Positions 34,562 through 42,839 of a DNA stretch of 58,077 nt are shown piece by piece. Numbering within the stretch: the stretch's first letter is position 1; every line of letters begins with the position of its first letter. The DNA comes from Kineosporia sp. R_H_3 (GTDB lineage Bacteria; Actinomycetota; Actinomycetes; Actinomycetales; Kineosporiaceae), in NCBI RefSeq assembly GCF_002198675.1, contig NZ_MWLL01000227.1, forward strand, positions 6,176 through 64,252, read 5' to 3'. The translations under genes were made by a program, and so were the position numbers. The notes beneath the pieces were generated by a model. It worked only from the letters and a program-made list of their open reading frames with translations, was not told the origin of the DNA and did no database searches.

Positions 34562-36352
34562 ATGGAACAGCTCACGGGACTGGACGCCGCGTTCCTCGCC
34601 CTCGACACCCCGCGGACGACGGGACACGTCGGCAGCATCCAGGTCGTCGAGGCCCTCGACGCGGCGGGCGAGCGGTTGACCCTCGACCGGCTCACCGCCG
34701 TCGTCGGCGACCGGCTGCACCTCGTGCCGCCGATGCGGCGCAAGATCGTCGAGGTGCCGCTCGGCCTCGGGCAGCCGTTCTGGATCGAGGACGCCGACTT
34801 CGACCTCGAGTTCCACGTCCGCGAGCTCGCGCTGCCGACGCCGGGCAGCATGCACCAGCTCACGGAGCAGGTCGCCCGGATCCACTCCCGGACCCTCGAC
34901 CGGTCCCGGCCGCTGTGGGAGATCTACCTCATCCACGGACTCGAGGGCGACCGCGCGGCGATCTACTCCAAGGTCCACCACGCGATGATCGACGGCGTCG
35001 GCGGGCAGGAGATCGCTGCCGCGCTGCTCGACCTGAGCCCGCAGGGCCGCGAGATCCCGCCGGCCCCGCCGTGGGACCCGGACCCGGCACCCGGGTCGCT
35101 GATGCTGCTCGCGAAGGCCGCGGCGTCCCTGGCCGCCGTCCCCACGACGGCCGGCCGGTTCGCGGCGGACGTCGCGCGCTCGGCCCCCGCCCTGCTGTCC
35201 ATCGCGCTGCCGCGACTGCCCGGGGTGGACCTCGTGTCGTCGGTCGCGCACCGGATCGCCGAGGAGGCGTCCGGCTCCGGTCTCGGTGCGGTCCTGCCGG
35301 GCGGCCTCGGGATCGGGGACGGCGGCCTGCTCGAGCACGTCCCCGGCCGCGCGCCCGCGACCCCGTTCAACCGCAACGTGTCCGCGCACCGCCGGATCGC
35401 GCTGCGCTCGGTGCCGCTCGACGTCGTCAAGGCCGTGAAGTCCGCGGCCGGGATGACCGTCAACGACGTCGTCCTCGCGATGTGCGCCGGTGCGCTGCGG
35501 CGCTGGCTGTCGACCCACGACGCGCTGCCCGACGACCCGCTCGTCGCCGCGGTGCCGGTGTCGGTGCGCACGTCGGCGGCGCAGGGCGCCAAGAGCGGCG
35601 ACGGCACCTTCGGCAACCGGGTCTCGCTCATGCTCGCCGTGCTGCCGACCGACGAGCCCGACCCGCTGACGCGGATGCGCGTCGCGCACGAGGCGACGTC
35701 GGTCGCGAAGTACCAGCACGACGCGCTGTCGGCGAACCTGCTCGCCGACGCCTACCAGTTCACGATGCCCGCCCTCATGGGCCTGACGATGCGGGCCAAC
35801 GCCCGGCTGCGCGTGCTCGAGCGGGCCAGCCTGTTCAACCTGTTCGTCTCCAACGTGCCCGGCCCGTCGGTGCCGCTCTACCTCGGCGGGCACCGGCTGC
35901 TCGCGAGCTACCCGGTCTCCGCGATCGCCGACGGCCAGGGCCTCAACATCACGGTGCTGTCCTACCTCGGCGACCTGCACTTCGGGCTCACCGCGGACCG
36001 CGAGCTCGTGCCCGACCTCGACGTGCTCGCCGGGTACCTCGCCGAGGAGCTCGAGGAGCTCGCCCGGGCGACCGGGGTGACCGGTGCGGTTGCGCGCTCC
36101 GTGGGCGAGGCGGAGGGGACGCGCGGTGCGACCCGCCGGCCGGCGCGTGCGCGGGCGACGAGCACGGGCGGCGCGGACGGCGCGCCCCGCAAGCGGACCG
36201 CCGTCCGCGTCTCGAAGAAGTCCTCGGTGACCGCCGCAGCACCGTCTGAACCCCAGCCGGCCGCACCACCGCCCACCGCACCGGAGCCGGACGCCGCGCC
36301 GCCCCCGAGGAAGCGGCCGCCACGGGCCGCCGTCAGGCGGACGCCGCGCTGA
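34562..36352 (+). CDS. wax ester synthase/diacylglycerol acyltransferase (WS/DGAT)
   Basis: A 596-aa acyltransferase that makes triacylglycerols or wax esters from acyl-CoA. It begins with the conserved LTGLDAAFLALDTPRTTGHVG. The active-site motif HHAMIDG (HHxxxDG) starts at about residue 139. The later signatures FNRNVSAHRRIA, NDVVLAMCAGALRRWL, FGNRVSLMLAVLPTDE and LFVSNVPGPSVPLYLGG are all present, so it should be active. The last 75 residues are a low-complexity Ala/Pro/Arg/Lys tail not needed for the fold. The ATG at 34562 is fixed by this similarity. Its neighbours (divergent hydrolase, downstream patatin-like protein) suggest a neutral-lipid cluster. Confidence 0.93.
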   Translation: MEQLTGLDAAFLALDTPRTTGHVGSIQVVEALDAAGERLTLDRLTAVVGDRLHLVPPMRRKIVEVPLGLGQPFWIEDADFDLEFHVRELALPTPGSMHQLTEQVARIHSRTLDRSRPLWEIYLIHGLEGDRAAIYSKVHHAMIDGVGGQEIAAALLDLSPQGREIPPAPPWDPDPAPGSLMLLAKAAASLAAVPTTAGRFAADVARSAPALLSIALPRLPGVDLVSSVAHRIAEEASGSGLGAVLPGGLGIGDGGLLEHVPGRAPATPFNRNVSAHRRIALRSVPLDVVKAVKSAAGMTVNDVVLAMCAGALRRWLSTHDALPDDPLVAAVPVSVRTSAAQGAKSGDGTFGNRVSLMLAVLPTDEPDPLTRMRVAHEATSVAKYQHDALSANLLADAYQFTMPALMGLTMRANARLRVLERASLFNLFVSNVPGPSVPLYLGGHRLLASYPVSAIADGQGLNITVLSYLGDLHFGLTADRELVPDLDVLAGYLAEELEELARATGVTGAVARSVGEAEGTRGATRRPARARATSTGGADGAPRKRTAVRVSKKSSVTAAAPSEPQPAAPPPTAPEPDAAPPPRKRPPRAAVRRTPR

Positions 36353-36496
36353 GCCGCGGCCTGACGAGCAGGTCGTGCAGGGCGGCCTGAGCGGCCGGAG
36401 CGGCCTGCGCGCCTGATGTCCGTACACGGTTCGTCACGTTGCGTGAGTTCGGTGGCACCGACGAGGGAAGTCCGGCACCTTTCCGACCAGCAGTTA

Positions 36497-36525
36497 TTGG
36501 CACGGGCGCCCGGGCACGCAACAAT
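36497..36525 (+). promoter_or_regulatory. candidate sigma-70-type promoter in the 308-bp gap before the patatin-like gene
   Basis: TTGGCA (36497-36502) and AACAAT (36520-36525) are separated by 17 bp, a good spacing for a vegetative actinobacterial promoter. The local sequence is much richer in A and T than its surroundings. It would transcribe the patatin-like gene with a 5' leader of about 130 nt. Nothing else is seen in the 36353-36660 gap. Confidence 0.45.
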
Positions 36526-36660
36526 TACCGAGGGTGCACCGTGCGGCGCGTCGGGGCGCACGGTGCCCCCTTAGCTTTGACGCAGGGTGAGTAGGTCCCG
36601 AACGTCGCGGAAGGTCCCGCGGGCTGAGCTCGGCGGGGACCGCACGGAAGGGGACACGGG

Positions 36661-39204
36661 GTGAGCGAGGCGGTCGACACCGGGATCGCCCCCGTCGTTC
36701 CCGAATCCGAGGGCACGAACGGCGCCAAGACCGGCAAGTCGGGCGCCCGCGGCGTCCCGCGGCCGCCGGCCGAGCCAGAGCAGGCCGAGACGACCACCGC
36801 CGAGCCGACCGATCCCGCCCAGCCGTGGCGCACCCTGCGCCGGCAGGCGGAGCGCCGCCGCTACCTGACGATCCTCACGCCGCGCCGGGTCGGCAAGGAG
36901 AAGCCGCGCCGTCCCAGCCCGACCGCGGGGGTCCCCCGGGACGCGCACCACCTCCTGCGCCCGCCCGCGGAGATGACCCGGACGGCGTCGAACTTCCCGG
37001 ACCCGGAGCACGTCCGCCAGTACCTGCGGCACTCCTGCGACCTGACGATGAGCGGCGGGCTCGCCGCGAGCGTCGTCTACCCGCTCGGGGTCTGCGCCCT
37101 CGCCGAGCACTACGTGATCCGCCGGGTCGGCGGCTCGTCGGTCGCCGCCGTCTCCGCGGCCGCGGCGGCCGCGGCCGAGATCGGTCGTGCCGCGCCCGAC
37201 CCGACCGGCGAGCGCGACCCGCTGTCCGTCGCCCCGGGGTTCGCCGGCCTCGCGGAGACGGTCGGCTGGCTGGCCGGGCAGGACGTCGCCCACCAGGACG
37301 CGATGAGTCTCGCCGCCGGTCTGACCCCGCTCGACGAGGGGCCCGAGCAGTGGCGGCTCGCGCGGCTGCTCCGCCCGGCCGGGAAGACCCGCACGCTCTA
37401 CCGGCTCTTCGCCGCCGTCCAGCGGCTGCGGGCCGCCGCCCCGGGCGAGCGCCGGCCGCTGCGCCGCCGCGTCGCGCTCGCGGTGCTCGCCGGGTTCACC
37501 GGCAGCTCGCGGGTCGCCACCGCGACCGCCTGGCTCGGCTCGCTCGTCGGCTGGGCGCTCGTCACCGCGGCGCTCGTCCGCTCCGATCTCGCCCTGCCGC
37601 TCGCGCTCGTCGCCTCCTTCGTGTTCGCCGTGACCGCGGCGCTCGCGGCCGCCGGGCTGTCGGCGCTCGTCGCCGTGCTCACCCTGCGCGACCTCGTGAC
37701 CCGGCGGGCACCGTCCCTGGGCTTCGGCCTCGTGCCGGGCACCGCCGTCGAGTGGACGTCGCGGCGCCGCCGCCGGCGCCGGATCGCCCAGCGGCTCGAC
37801 GACCTCGCGGGCGTCCCGGCGGCCGAGGGCGTCCCCGCGCTGTCGACCTGGCTCGCGGACCGGCTCGACGACCTCGCCGGCATCCCTGACCAGCGGTTGG
37901 AGACGAAGGACCTCTTCGACTCCGCGGGCCTGCGGCACGACGGCGGCATCGGCGGGGACGCCGACGCGGGCCGCCCGTCCCTGACCTTCGGCGACCTGTG
38001 GCTCGGCCGCGTCGGGCCGCGCCGGCCGGGCGACGAGGAGACGCTGCGCCGCGCCGCCGCCGACCCTGAGCACCGTGTCGTCGACCTGCTCCTCACGACG
38101 ACGAACGTCTCCCAGCACCGGCCGTACCGGTTCCCGCTGCCGGTCGCCGGTGAGCTGGAGCGGCGCGGGCTCACTCCCCTGCTGTTCTGCCGGATGTGCC
38201 TGGAGGCCGTCCTCCCGGTGCGGGTCGTCGCGCACCTGGTGCAGGCGTCGCCCGCGCTCGAACCGGACCACACGTGCCCGCGGCACGAGGGCTCCCAGCT
38301 CCACGAGCTGCCGGACCCGTGGGACGTCCCCGTCGCGCTCGCCGTCCGGATGAGCATGGCGGTGCCCGGGCTGCTCGCCGCGGTGCCGCTCGCGACCGTC
38401 GAGGCCGACCGGGACCGCCCGGGCGAGGGCAGCGTGCACCTTCACTGGTTCGCGGACGGCGACCTGTCCGCCGGGATGCCGGTCGGCGCCTTCGACACGC
38501 TCCTGCCGCGCTGGCCGACGTTCGGCTTCCACGTGCGGCCGGACGCCGCCTCCGCGCGGACGGCGCACGAGGCACCGACGGCCGGCCCGGGCTGGGTGCT
38601 GCCGGAGCAGGACGCGGTTCGGCGCGCCGTGCACTGGCAGGACGTCCCGACGCTCGGCGCCTTCGCCCGCATGCTGCTCGGCACCGCGCGCTCGTGGGGC
38701 GACGCCTCCGTGACGGACCTGCCGGGCTTCCGGGGCCGGGTCGCACAGGTCTCCGCGGGCGACCGCGCCGACGGGCCGGACCCGGTGCCGTTCGTCCGGC
38801 AGCGCACGCTGCTGTCGCTCGCGCTGCGCGGTTTCGCCGCCGGCGAGGCGATGCGGCTGCGCTTCACCGGCTCGGACGACGGCGTCTCCGGGCAGAGCCA
38901 GACCGACCGGTACCGCTGGATCCGGCTGCGGACGGCGCTGCGCGAGTACCGCGGCATGAGTCTGTCGATCGGTGCCCGGCTGCCGCTCTACAGCGACCTC
39001 GCGGCCGGCTACCGGGTGCCCGAGGCGCTCGCGGGCTGGTTCCCGGAGGGGTTCGAGGCCGGCAGCCGGGACCCGTCCTGGCCCGAGGCGGCGGCGACGA
39101 TCACCCACCTGCGCGCGCTGTCCGCGGGCGGCGTCCTCGACTGGGACGCCGAGCTCGGCGCCCCGCCTGTCGACCCGGACCTGCGGCTCAGCCCGCCGAT
39201 CTGA
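36661..39204 (+). CDS. large patatin-like phospholipase with membrane insertion
   Basis: An 847-aa protein. Residues 1-120 are polar and probably disordered. The patatin core starts at about 126 (DLTMSGGLAASVVYPLGVCA) with the nucleophile region VGGSSVAAVS near 155-160. Two hydrophobic stretches within about 284-343 would anchor it in the membrane. The second catalytic element, FADGDLSAGMPVGAFD (Asp about 599), matches the patatin Asp-Gly motif. The elbow reads GGSSVAA where patatins usually have GTSAGA, so an Ala replaces the usual second Gly. Probable activity is phospholipid or acyl-ester hydrolysis. The start is a GTG with a GGAAGGGG ribosome site. Its last 17 bp overlap the convergent oxidoreductase gene. 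Confidence 0.72.
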   Translation: MSEAVDTGIAPVVPESEGTNGAKTGKSGARGVPRPPAEPEQAETTTAEPTDPAQPWRTLRRQAERRRYLTILTPRRVGKEKPRRPSPTAGVPRDAHHLLRPPAEMTRTASNFPDPEHVRQYLRHSCDLTMSGGLAASVVYPLGVCALAEHYVIRRVGGSSVAAVSAAAAAAAEIGRAAPDPTGERDPLSVAPGFAGLAETVGWLAGQDVAHQDAMSLAAGLTPLDEGPEQWRLARLLRPAGKTRTLYRLFAAVQRLRAAAPGERRPLRRRVALAVLAGFTGSSRVATATAWLGSLVGWALVTAALVRSDLALPLALVASFVFAVTAALAAAGLSALVAVLTLRDLVTRRAPSLGFGLVPGTAVEWTSRRRRRRRIAQRLDDLAGVPAAEGVPALSTWLADRLDDLAGIPDQRLETKDLFDSAGLRHDGGIGGDADAGRPSLTFGDLWLGRVGPRRPGDEETLRRAAADPEHRVVDLLLTTTNVSQHRPYRFPLPVAGELERRGLTPLLFCRMCLEAVLPVRVVAHLVQASPALEPDHTCPRHEGSQLHELPDPWDVPVALAVRMSMAVPGLLAAVPLATVEADRDRPGEGSVHLHWFADGDLSAGMPVGAFDTLLPRWPTFGFHVRPDAASARTAHEAPTAGPGWVLPEQDAVRRAVHWQDVPTLGAFARMLLGTARSWGDASVTDLPGFRGRVAQVSAGDRADGPDPVPFVRQRTLLSLALRGFAAGEAMRLRFTGSDDGVSGQSQTDRYRWIRLRTALREYRGMSLSIGARLPLYSDLAAGYRVPEALAGWFPEGFEAGSRDPSWPEAAATITHLRALSAGGVLDWDAELGAPPVDPDLRLSPPI

Positions 39205-40516
39205 CGGCGGTCCCCGGTCGGCGGCCGGGCCGGGCGAGTGCCGCGGCGAGGGTGGCGAGCGCGGTCCCGGGCTCGGCGAGGTCGGTGAGGCGTTGCGCCG
39301 GCAGCCCGCCGGCGATGAGGAGGGCGGCGACAGCCGCTGCGTCGGCGGCGCCGGTCGTCACGACGGTCGCCCCGAGCACCCTCGGTTCGCGACCTCCGGA
39401 GACGACGACCCGGACGAGCCCCGACGAGCCGACGAGCTCATGGACGAGGGCACCCTCGGTGCGGCCCGCCGCGCTCTCGCCGATCCCGACGACGGCGACC
39501 GCCGGGTGCGTCTGGACGCTCAGGACGAGCGGCTCGGGGGTCCACCGGGCCGCCCGGAGCCGGGCCACCGCGTTGGCGCCGGCGAGCCGGGCCATCCCGA
39601 GGTCGGGCCGCCGTCCGGCGACCGGACCGGCGGCGAGGACGGTCGGTTCGGACGTCCGCAGCCGGTCGTCGACGGTCACGGCACCGGCCTTGCCGACGGT
39701 GACCCCGGCCGACGGCAGGTCGAGCCCGGCGAGGTCGGGGCGCCGTCCGGTCGCGACGACGAGCAGCTCGGCCGCGACGTCGCTGCCGGCCTCGGTCCCG
39801 ACCCACGCGCCGTCGTCGAGCGTCGGCGCGACCTTGACGACCGGCGACCCGAGGAGCAGGCGGACGCCGTCCTTGCGCAGCGCCGCCTCGATCGTCGCCG
39901 AGACGTCTGCGTCGAGCAGGGGCAGCACCCGCTCCTCGGCGTCGACGAGCGTGACCGTCACGCCGAACCGGGCGAGCGCCTGGGCGAGGGCGACCCCGCG
40001 GCGTCCGGCGCCGACGACGGCGACGGTCGGCGGCAGGTCGGTGACGTCGAGCAGGGTGTCCGGGGTGACGTACCGGGTGTCTACGAGCCCGGTGACGTCG
40101 GGGAGGGCCGGCGCGGAGCCGGTGGCGAGGACGACCCGCTTGGTCGCGATCCGCAACGGACCGCCCGCGGCATCCGCGCCGGCACGCTCCACCTCCACGG
40201 TGCCGCGCCCGGCGAGGCTCGCCCGGCCGAGGACGACGCGGATGCCGTCGAGCACGGCGGCGCCCGGTGTCCCGGCGTCCGCGAGGGCGGCCCGTGCGGC
40301 GGTGCGCGCGGCGTCCCAACCGAGCCCGGCCGCGGCCGCCTCGCGCAGGAGCGCCGCGACGGGCCGACCGGCGACCGGTCGCGGCCCGTGGGCACCGCCG
40401 TCGACGAGCACGACCCGGGCGGAACCGCCCGACGCCGCGCGGGCCGAGGCGGCGGCGGCCACCCCGGTGGGACCGCCTCCGATGACGACGACGTCCGCCT
40501 GCGCGCGATCAGTCAC
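39188..40516 (-). CDS. pyridine nucleotide-disulfide oxidoreductase family protein lacking the redox disulfide (LpdA-like)
   Basis: A 442-aa FAD/NAD(P) enzyme. The FAD fold is VVVIGGGPTGVAAAASARA, the NAD fold VAVVGAGRRGVALAQALARFG followed by VTLVDAEERVLPLLD, and the C-terminal dimerisation domain includes TVVTTGAADAAAVAALLI. The position of the family disulfide (usually GGTCxxxGCxP) is GGAHGPRPVAGRP here, with no cysteine. Such disulfide-free members, like mycobacterial LpdA, act as NAD(P)H-quinone reductases rather than dihydrolipoamide dehydrogenases. The GTG at 40516 is chosen because the FAD fold begins 8 residues later. The gene ends inside the convergent patatin-like gene. Confidence 0.85.
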   Translation of the reverse strand: MTDRAQADVVVIGGGPTGVAAAASARAASGGSARVVLVDGGAHGPRPVAGRPVAALLREAAAAGLGWDAARTAARAALADAGTPGAAVLDGIRVVLGRASLAGRGTVEVERAGADAAGGPLRIATKRVVLATGSAPALPDVTGLVDTRYVTPDTLLDVTDLPPTVAVVGAGRRGVALAQALARFGVTVTLVDAEERVLPLLDADVSATIEAALRKDGVRLLLGSPVVKVAPTLDDGAWVGTEAGSDVAAELLVVATGRRPDLAGLDLPSAGVTVGKAGAVTVDDRLRTSEPTVLAAGPVAGRRPDLGMARLAGANAVARLRAARWTPEPLVLSVQTHPAVAVVGIGESAAGRTEGALVHELVGSSGLVRVVVSGGREPRVLGATVVTTGAADAAAVAALLIAGGLPAQRLTDLAEPGTALATLAAALARPGRRPGTAVRSAG

Positions 40517-40602
40517 GTGGAGGTGATCGGCGCGTGGGGCGTCGGCCTCGAGCGGCGGTGCGGGTGACGGGGCAGTTGCTTCGCGGGAAGGATCACTCGT
40601 TC

Positions 40603-40633
40603 GGAGGCTTTGCTCTGCCCTCAGAAGTGAGGG
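40603..40633. repeat. second copy of the pnkp-insertion repeat, with a small hairpin
   Basis: GGAGGCTTTGCTCTGCC at 40603-40619 is identical to 25194-25210 in pnkp. It overlaps a hairpin CCCTCA-GAAG-TGAGGG at 40618-40633. The copy lies in the gap between the methyltransferase gene and the oxidoreductase start. GGGAAGG also occurs shortly upstream of both copies. Confidence 0.6.
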
Positions 40634-40690
40634 TGACGGCCCGTCCCGGACCCGGCGGCCGGTCACCAGCAGCCGCCGCGAGACCTCCGG

Positions 40691-41200
40691 TCAGAACAGG
40701 ACGCCCTGCTCGAGGTCGAGGAGGAACCGCTTGCGGTCGAGCCCCCCGCCGTACCCCGTGAGCGACCCGTCGGCGCCGATGATCCGGTGGCAGGGGACCA
40801 CGATCGAGATCGGGTTGGCGCCGTTGGCGAGCCCGACGGCGCGGGACGCGCTGGGCAGCAGGCCGATCCGCTGCGCGATGAACCCGTAGGAGACGGTGCG
40901 GCCGTACGGGACGTCGACCAGGGCGGTCCACACGCGGCGCTGGAACTCCGTGCCGGCGGGGTGGAGCGGCAGGTCGAAGACGGTGCGCTCCAGGGCGAAG
41001 TACTCGCTGAGCTGCCGGGCGGTCTCGGCGAGGACCTTGTCGTCCGGGGTCTCCTGGCCGAGGCGGGCGGCACCGGGCCGGTCGTCGACGCCGTCCTTAT
41101 GGCTCTCGAAGAAGACACCGGTGAGGTGGTTGCCGTCGCCGGTGAGGAGGAGCTCACCCACGGGCGAGGCGATCGTGGTCCACACCGCCCGCGCCGCCAT
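40691..41200 (-). CDS. ogt: methylated-DNA-protein-cysteine methyltransferase
   Basis: A 169-aa O6-alkylguanine-DNA alkyltransferase that transfers the alkyl group to its own cysteine and is then spent. The active site IVVPCHRIIGADGSLTGYGG carries the acceptor Cys in PCHR. The DNA-binding part has FQRRVWTALVDVPYGRTVSYG then RAVGLANGANP. The N-terminal domain (SPVGELLLTGDG) lacks an Ada-type zinc module, so it is the constitutive Ogt type. It has normal length and is separated from neighbours by short gaps; no operon partner is evident. Confidence 0.95.
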   Translation of the reverse strand: MAARAVWTTIASPVGELLLTGDGNHLTGVFFESHKDGVDDRPGAARLGQETPDDKVLAETARQLSEYFALERTVFDLPLHPAGTEFQRRVWTALVDVPYGRTVSYGFIAQRIGLLPSASRAVGLANGANPISIVVPCHRIIGADGSLTGYGGGLDRKRFLLDLEQGVLF

Positions 41201-41236
41201 AGGGCCATCCTCGCACCGCGTCCCCCGCGGCGGCAG

Positions 41237-42106
41237 TCACTCCCGGGGGTCGGCGACGAGCTCGGCGCGGGTCTCGACGACCACGATCTCGACGGACGGC
41301 GACACGACGGACGCCGTCCCGTCGACCGGCAGCGCGGGGCCGCCCGCGACGCTGTAGGTGCCGGACCAGGTCGTCGTCAGCGTGACGGTGCGGCGCCCGG
41401 GAGCGGTCCAGGTGTGCGCCGTGCCGAGGTCGGGGTACGGCGCCCCGGGGGTGGAGAACGTCCGGCTCGAGCCGTCACCGTAGGTCCACGTCCATGCGGT
41501 GGGCCGGGCACGGACGAGGACCGGGGTGCCCAGCAGCGTGACCCGGAACGTCGCCGGTCTGCTCGTCGCGTAGAGGTTCGTCGGCACCGAGACAAGGGTC
41601 CGCCCGGTCGCCGGCTGGACGTTCACCCCGGCCTTGGGCAGCGGCAGCCGCCGGAAGTCCGCGAGCGTGAACGCCGGGACGGCCGTACCCGGCACGTCCC
41701 CCGGCCGCAGGCACACCGCCCCGGACTGGACCCACGGCGTCTGCGAGCCGTCGGGCGACCGGACGGCGGTGTAGCGCCAGTAGAGGATGTCGGTCGAGTC
41801 AGCGGTCTCGGTGCACCAGAGGAGGGCTGCCTGGCACAGACCGTTCGACGACGCGTTCGCGTTCGGGTCGTTTCCGGCGCAGGCGGGGACGTAGAGGTAC
41901 ACCCGGACCGGCTGTCCTGATCCGCCACTAGCGACGTCGTCAGTACCTCCGGAGGTCAACTCACCCGAGACGTCGATGGTATTCCCGTCCGCGACTGCGC
42001 CGATATCCGACGAGTCTCCAGCCCATGCGGGCGCGGCCGGTAAGAGCGTCAAGCAGGCAATGAGTACAGCTAGCGAGTTGCGGTATCGACGCCAACCAGC
42101 ACCCAT
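41237..42106 (-). CDS. secreted protein with PKD-like domain
   Basis: A 289-aa exported protein. A signal peptide covers about residues 1-30 (LAVLIACLTLLPAAPAWAG) with likely cleavage after AWA. The mature protein has a Cys-containing segment (YVPACAGNDPN, NGLCQAALLWCTET). A PKD-like beta domain follows, seen in WTWTYGDGSSRTFSTPG, GTAHTWTAPGRRTVTLTTTW. It is probably a cell-surface or extracellular protein of unknown binding partner. The ATG at 42106 has GGAGGGG just upstream and overlaps the end of the DUF6318 gene by 37 bp, so the two are translated from one transcript. Confidence 0.75.
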   Translation of the reverse strand: MGAGWRRYRNSLAVLIACLTLLPAAPAWAGDSSDIGAVADGNTIDVSGELTSGGTDDVASGGSGQPVRVYLYVPACAGNDPNANASSNGLCQAALLWCTETADSTDILYWRYTAVRSPDGSQTPWVQSGAVCLRPGDVPGTAVPAFTLADFRRLPLPKAGVNVQPATGRTLVSVPTNLYATSRPATFRVTLLGTPVLVRARPTAWTWTYGDGSSRTFSTPGAPYPDLGTAHTWTAPGRRTVTLTTTWSGTYSVAGGPALPVDGTASVVSPSVEIVVVETRAELVADPRE

Positions 42107-42708
42107 CGCCCCTCCTTCCAACGAAGTAGGGCATCGAGACGCCGACTGGAAGCGGTGGAGGTGGACGTCGGGATACCGTCCGCACCAACCGTGCGGCCGG
42201 CCTCTTGCGCTAGCAAGCTGTTGACGACGATGCCGCGCTCCGGATCGCCGCCAGGCTGAACGATGGCGTTCTCAATCGAAACCCGTCCGCCCTCCACATG
42301 TGCGCCCTTGCTTCGGATCTCCATCACCGTTGATCGAGCGCTCTTGCAGAAAGCACATTCGGTGGCGCCGAGTTGAACGACAGCATCCTCATCCAGCGCT
42401 TCGAACGAGTAGTTGTAGACGTCAAAGAAGTACGCAAGGAAGGCCAACGCACCCTCGTCGCTCCTTTTCGCGGCGCCGGGCGGCAGCGTCGGGGACGGCG
42501 TAACAAGGGTTGGTTGAGGGCTCGGTGCTCGTGATGTTTCGACCGGCGCAGGGGTAGTGCCTGGAGTGGTTGGGCGCGTGACTGCCTCACTGCCTGGTCC
42601 ACCGCAGGACACCGTGACAGCAGCCGCGGTGGCGACAAGCAAGGCAAGGCAGCCCGATGCGACGACGACCCGCGTTCGACGACCGTCACTAACGATCTTC
42701 CCAATCAC
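42070..42708 (-). CDS. DUF6318 family probable lipoprotein
   Basis: A 212-aa exported protein. The N-terminus is basic then hydrophobic (RVVVASGCLALLVATAAAVT), ending in VSC, a weak lipobox. A Thr/Pro/Ser linker follows. The DUF6318 domain has ALAFLAYFFDVYNYSFEALDED, the cysteine pair CAFCKSA and a C-terminal WVLVGVDT. Such proteins are common in Cellulomonas and related genera, often beside PKD-type secreted proteins as here; the function is unknown. Base composition is visibly lower in GC than neighbours, hinting at a different origin. It is divergent from the toxin gene (131 bp between starts). Confidence 0.78.
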   Translation of the reverse strand: MIGKIVSDGRRTRVVVASGCLALLVATAAAVTVSCGGPGSEAVTRPTTPGTTPAPVETSRAPSPQPTLVTPSPTLPPGAAKRSDEGALAFLAYFFDVYNYSFEALDEDAVVQLGATECAFCKSARSTVMEIRSKGAHVEGGRVSIENAIVQPGGDPERGIVVNSLLAQEAGRTVGADGIPTSTSTASSRRLDALLRWKEGRWVLVGVDTATR

Positions 42709-42839
42709 GGCGCAACCCTAGACGCATCAACCCCCCTTCAGTCAGCACCGTCGCGACCGCCTGTGGACAAGCGCCCTGACGCAGGGCCTGTGGACAACGT
42801 TCGACGTCCTGTCGCCAGGTGCGGCTACGGTTCGGCGCC

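Noticed and set aside
34433-36427. Very long minus-strand open frame upstream of the alpha/beta hydrolase
   Set aside because: It is antisense to the WS/DGAT gene, which has full family motifs; the frame is open only because of high GC content.
36571-39108. 845-codon minus-strand open frame
   Set aside because: It is Arg/Gly/Glu-rich antisense of the patatin-like gene and has no domain features.
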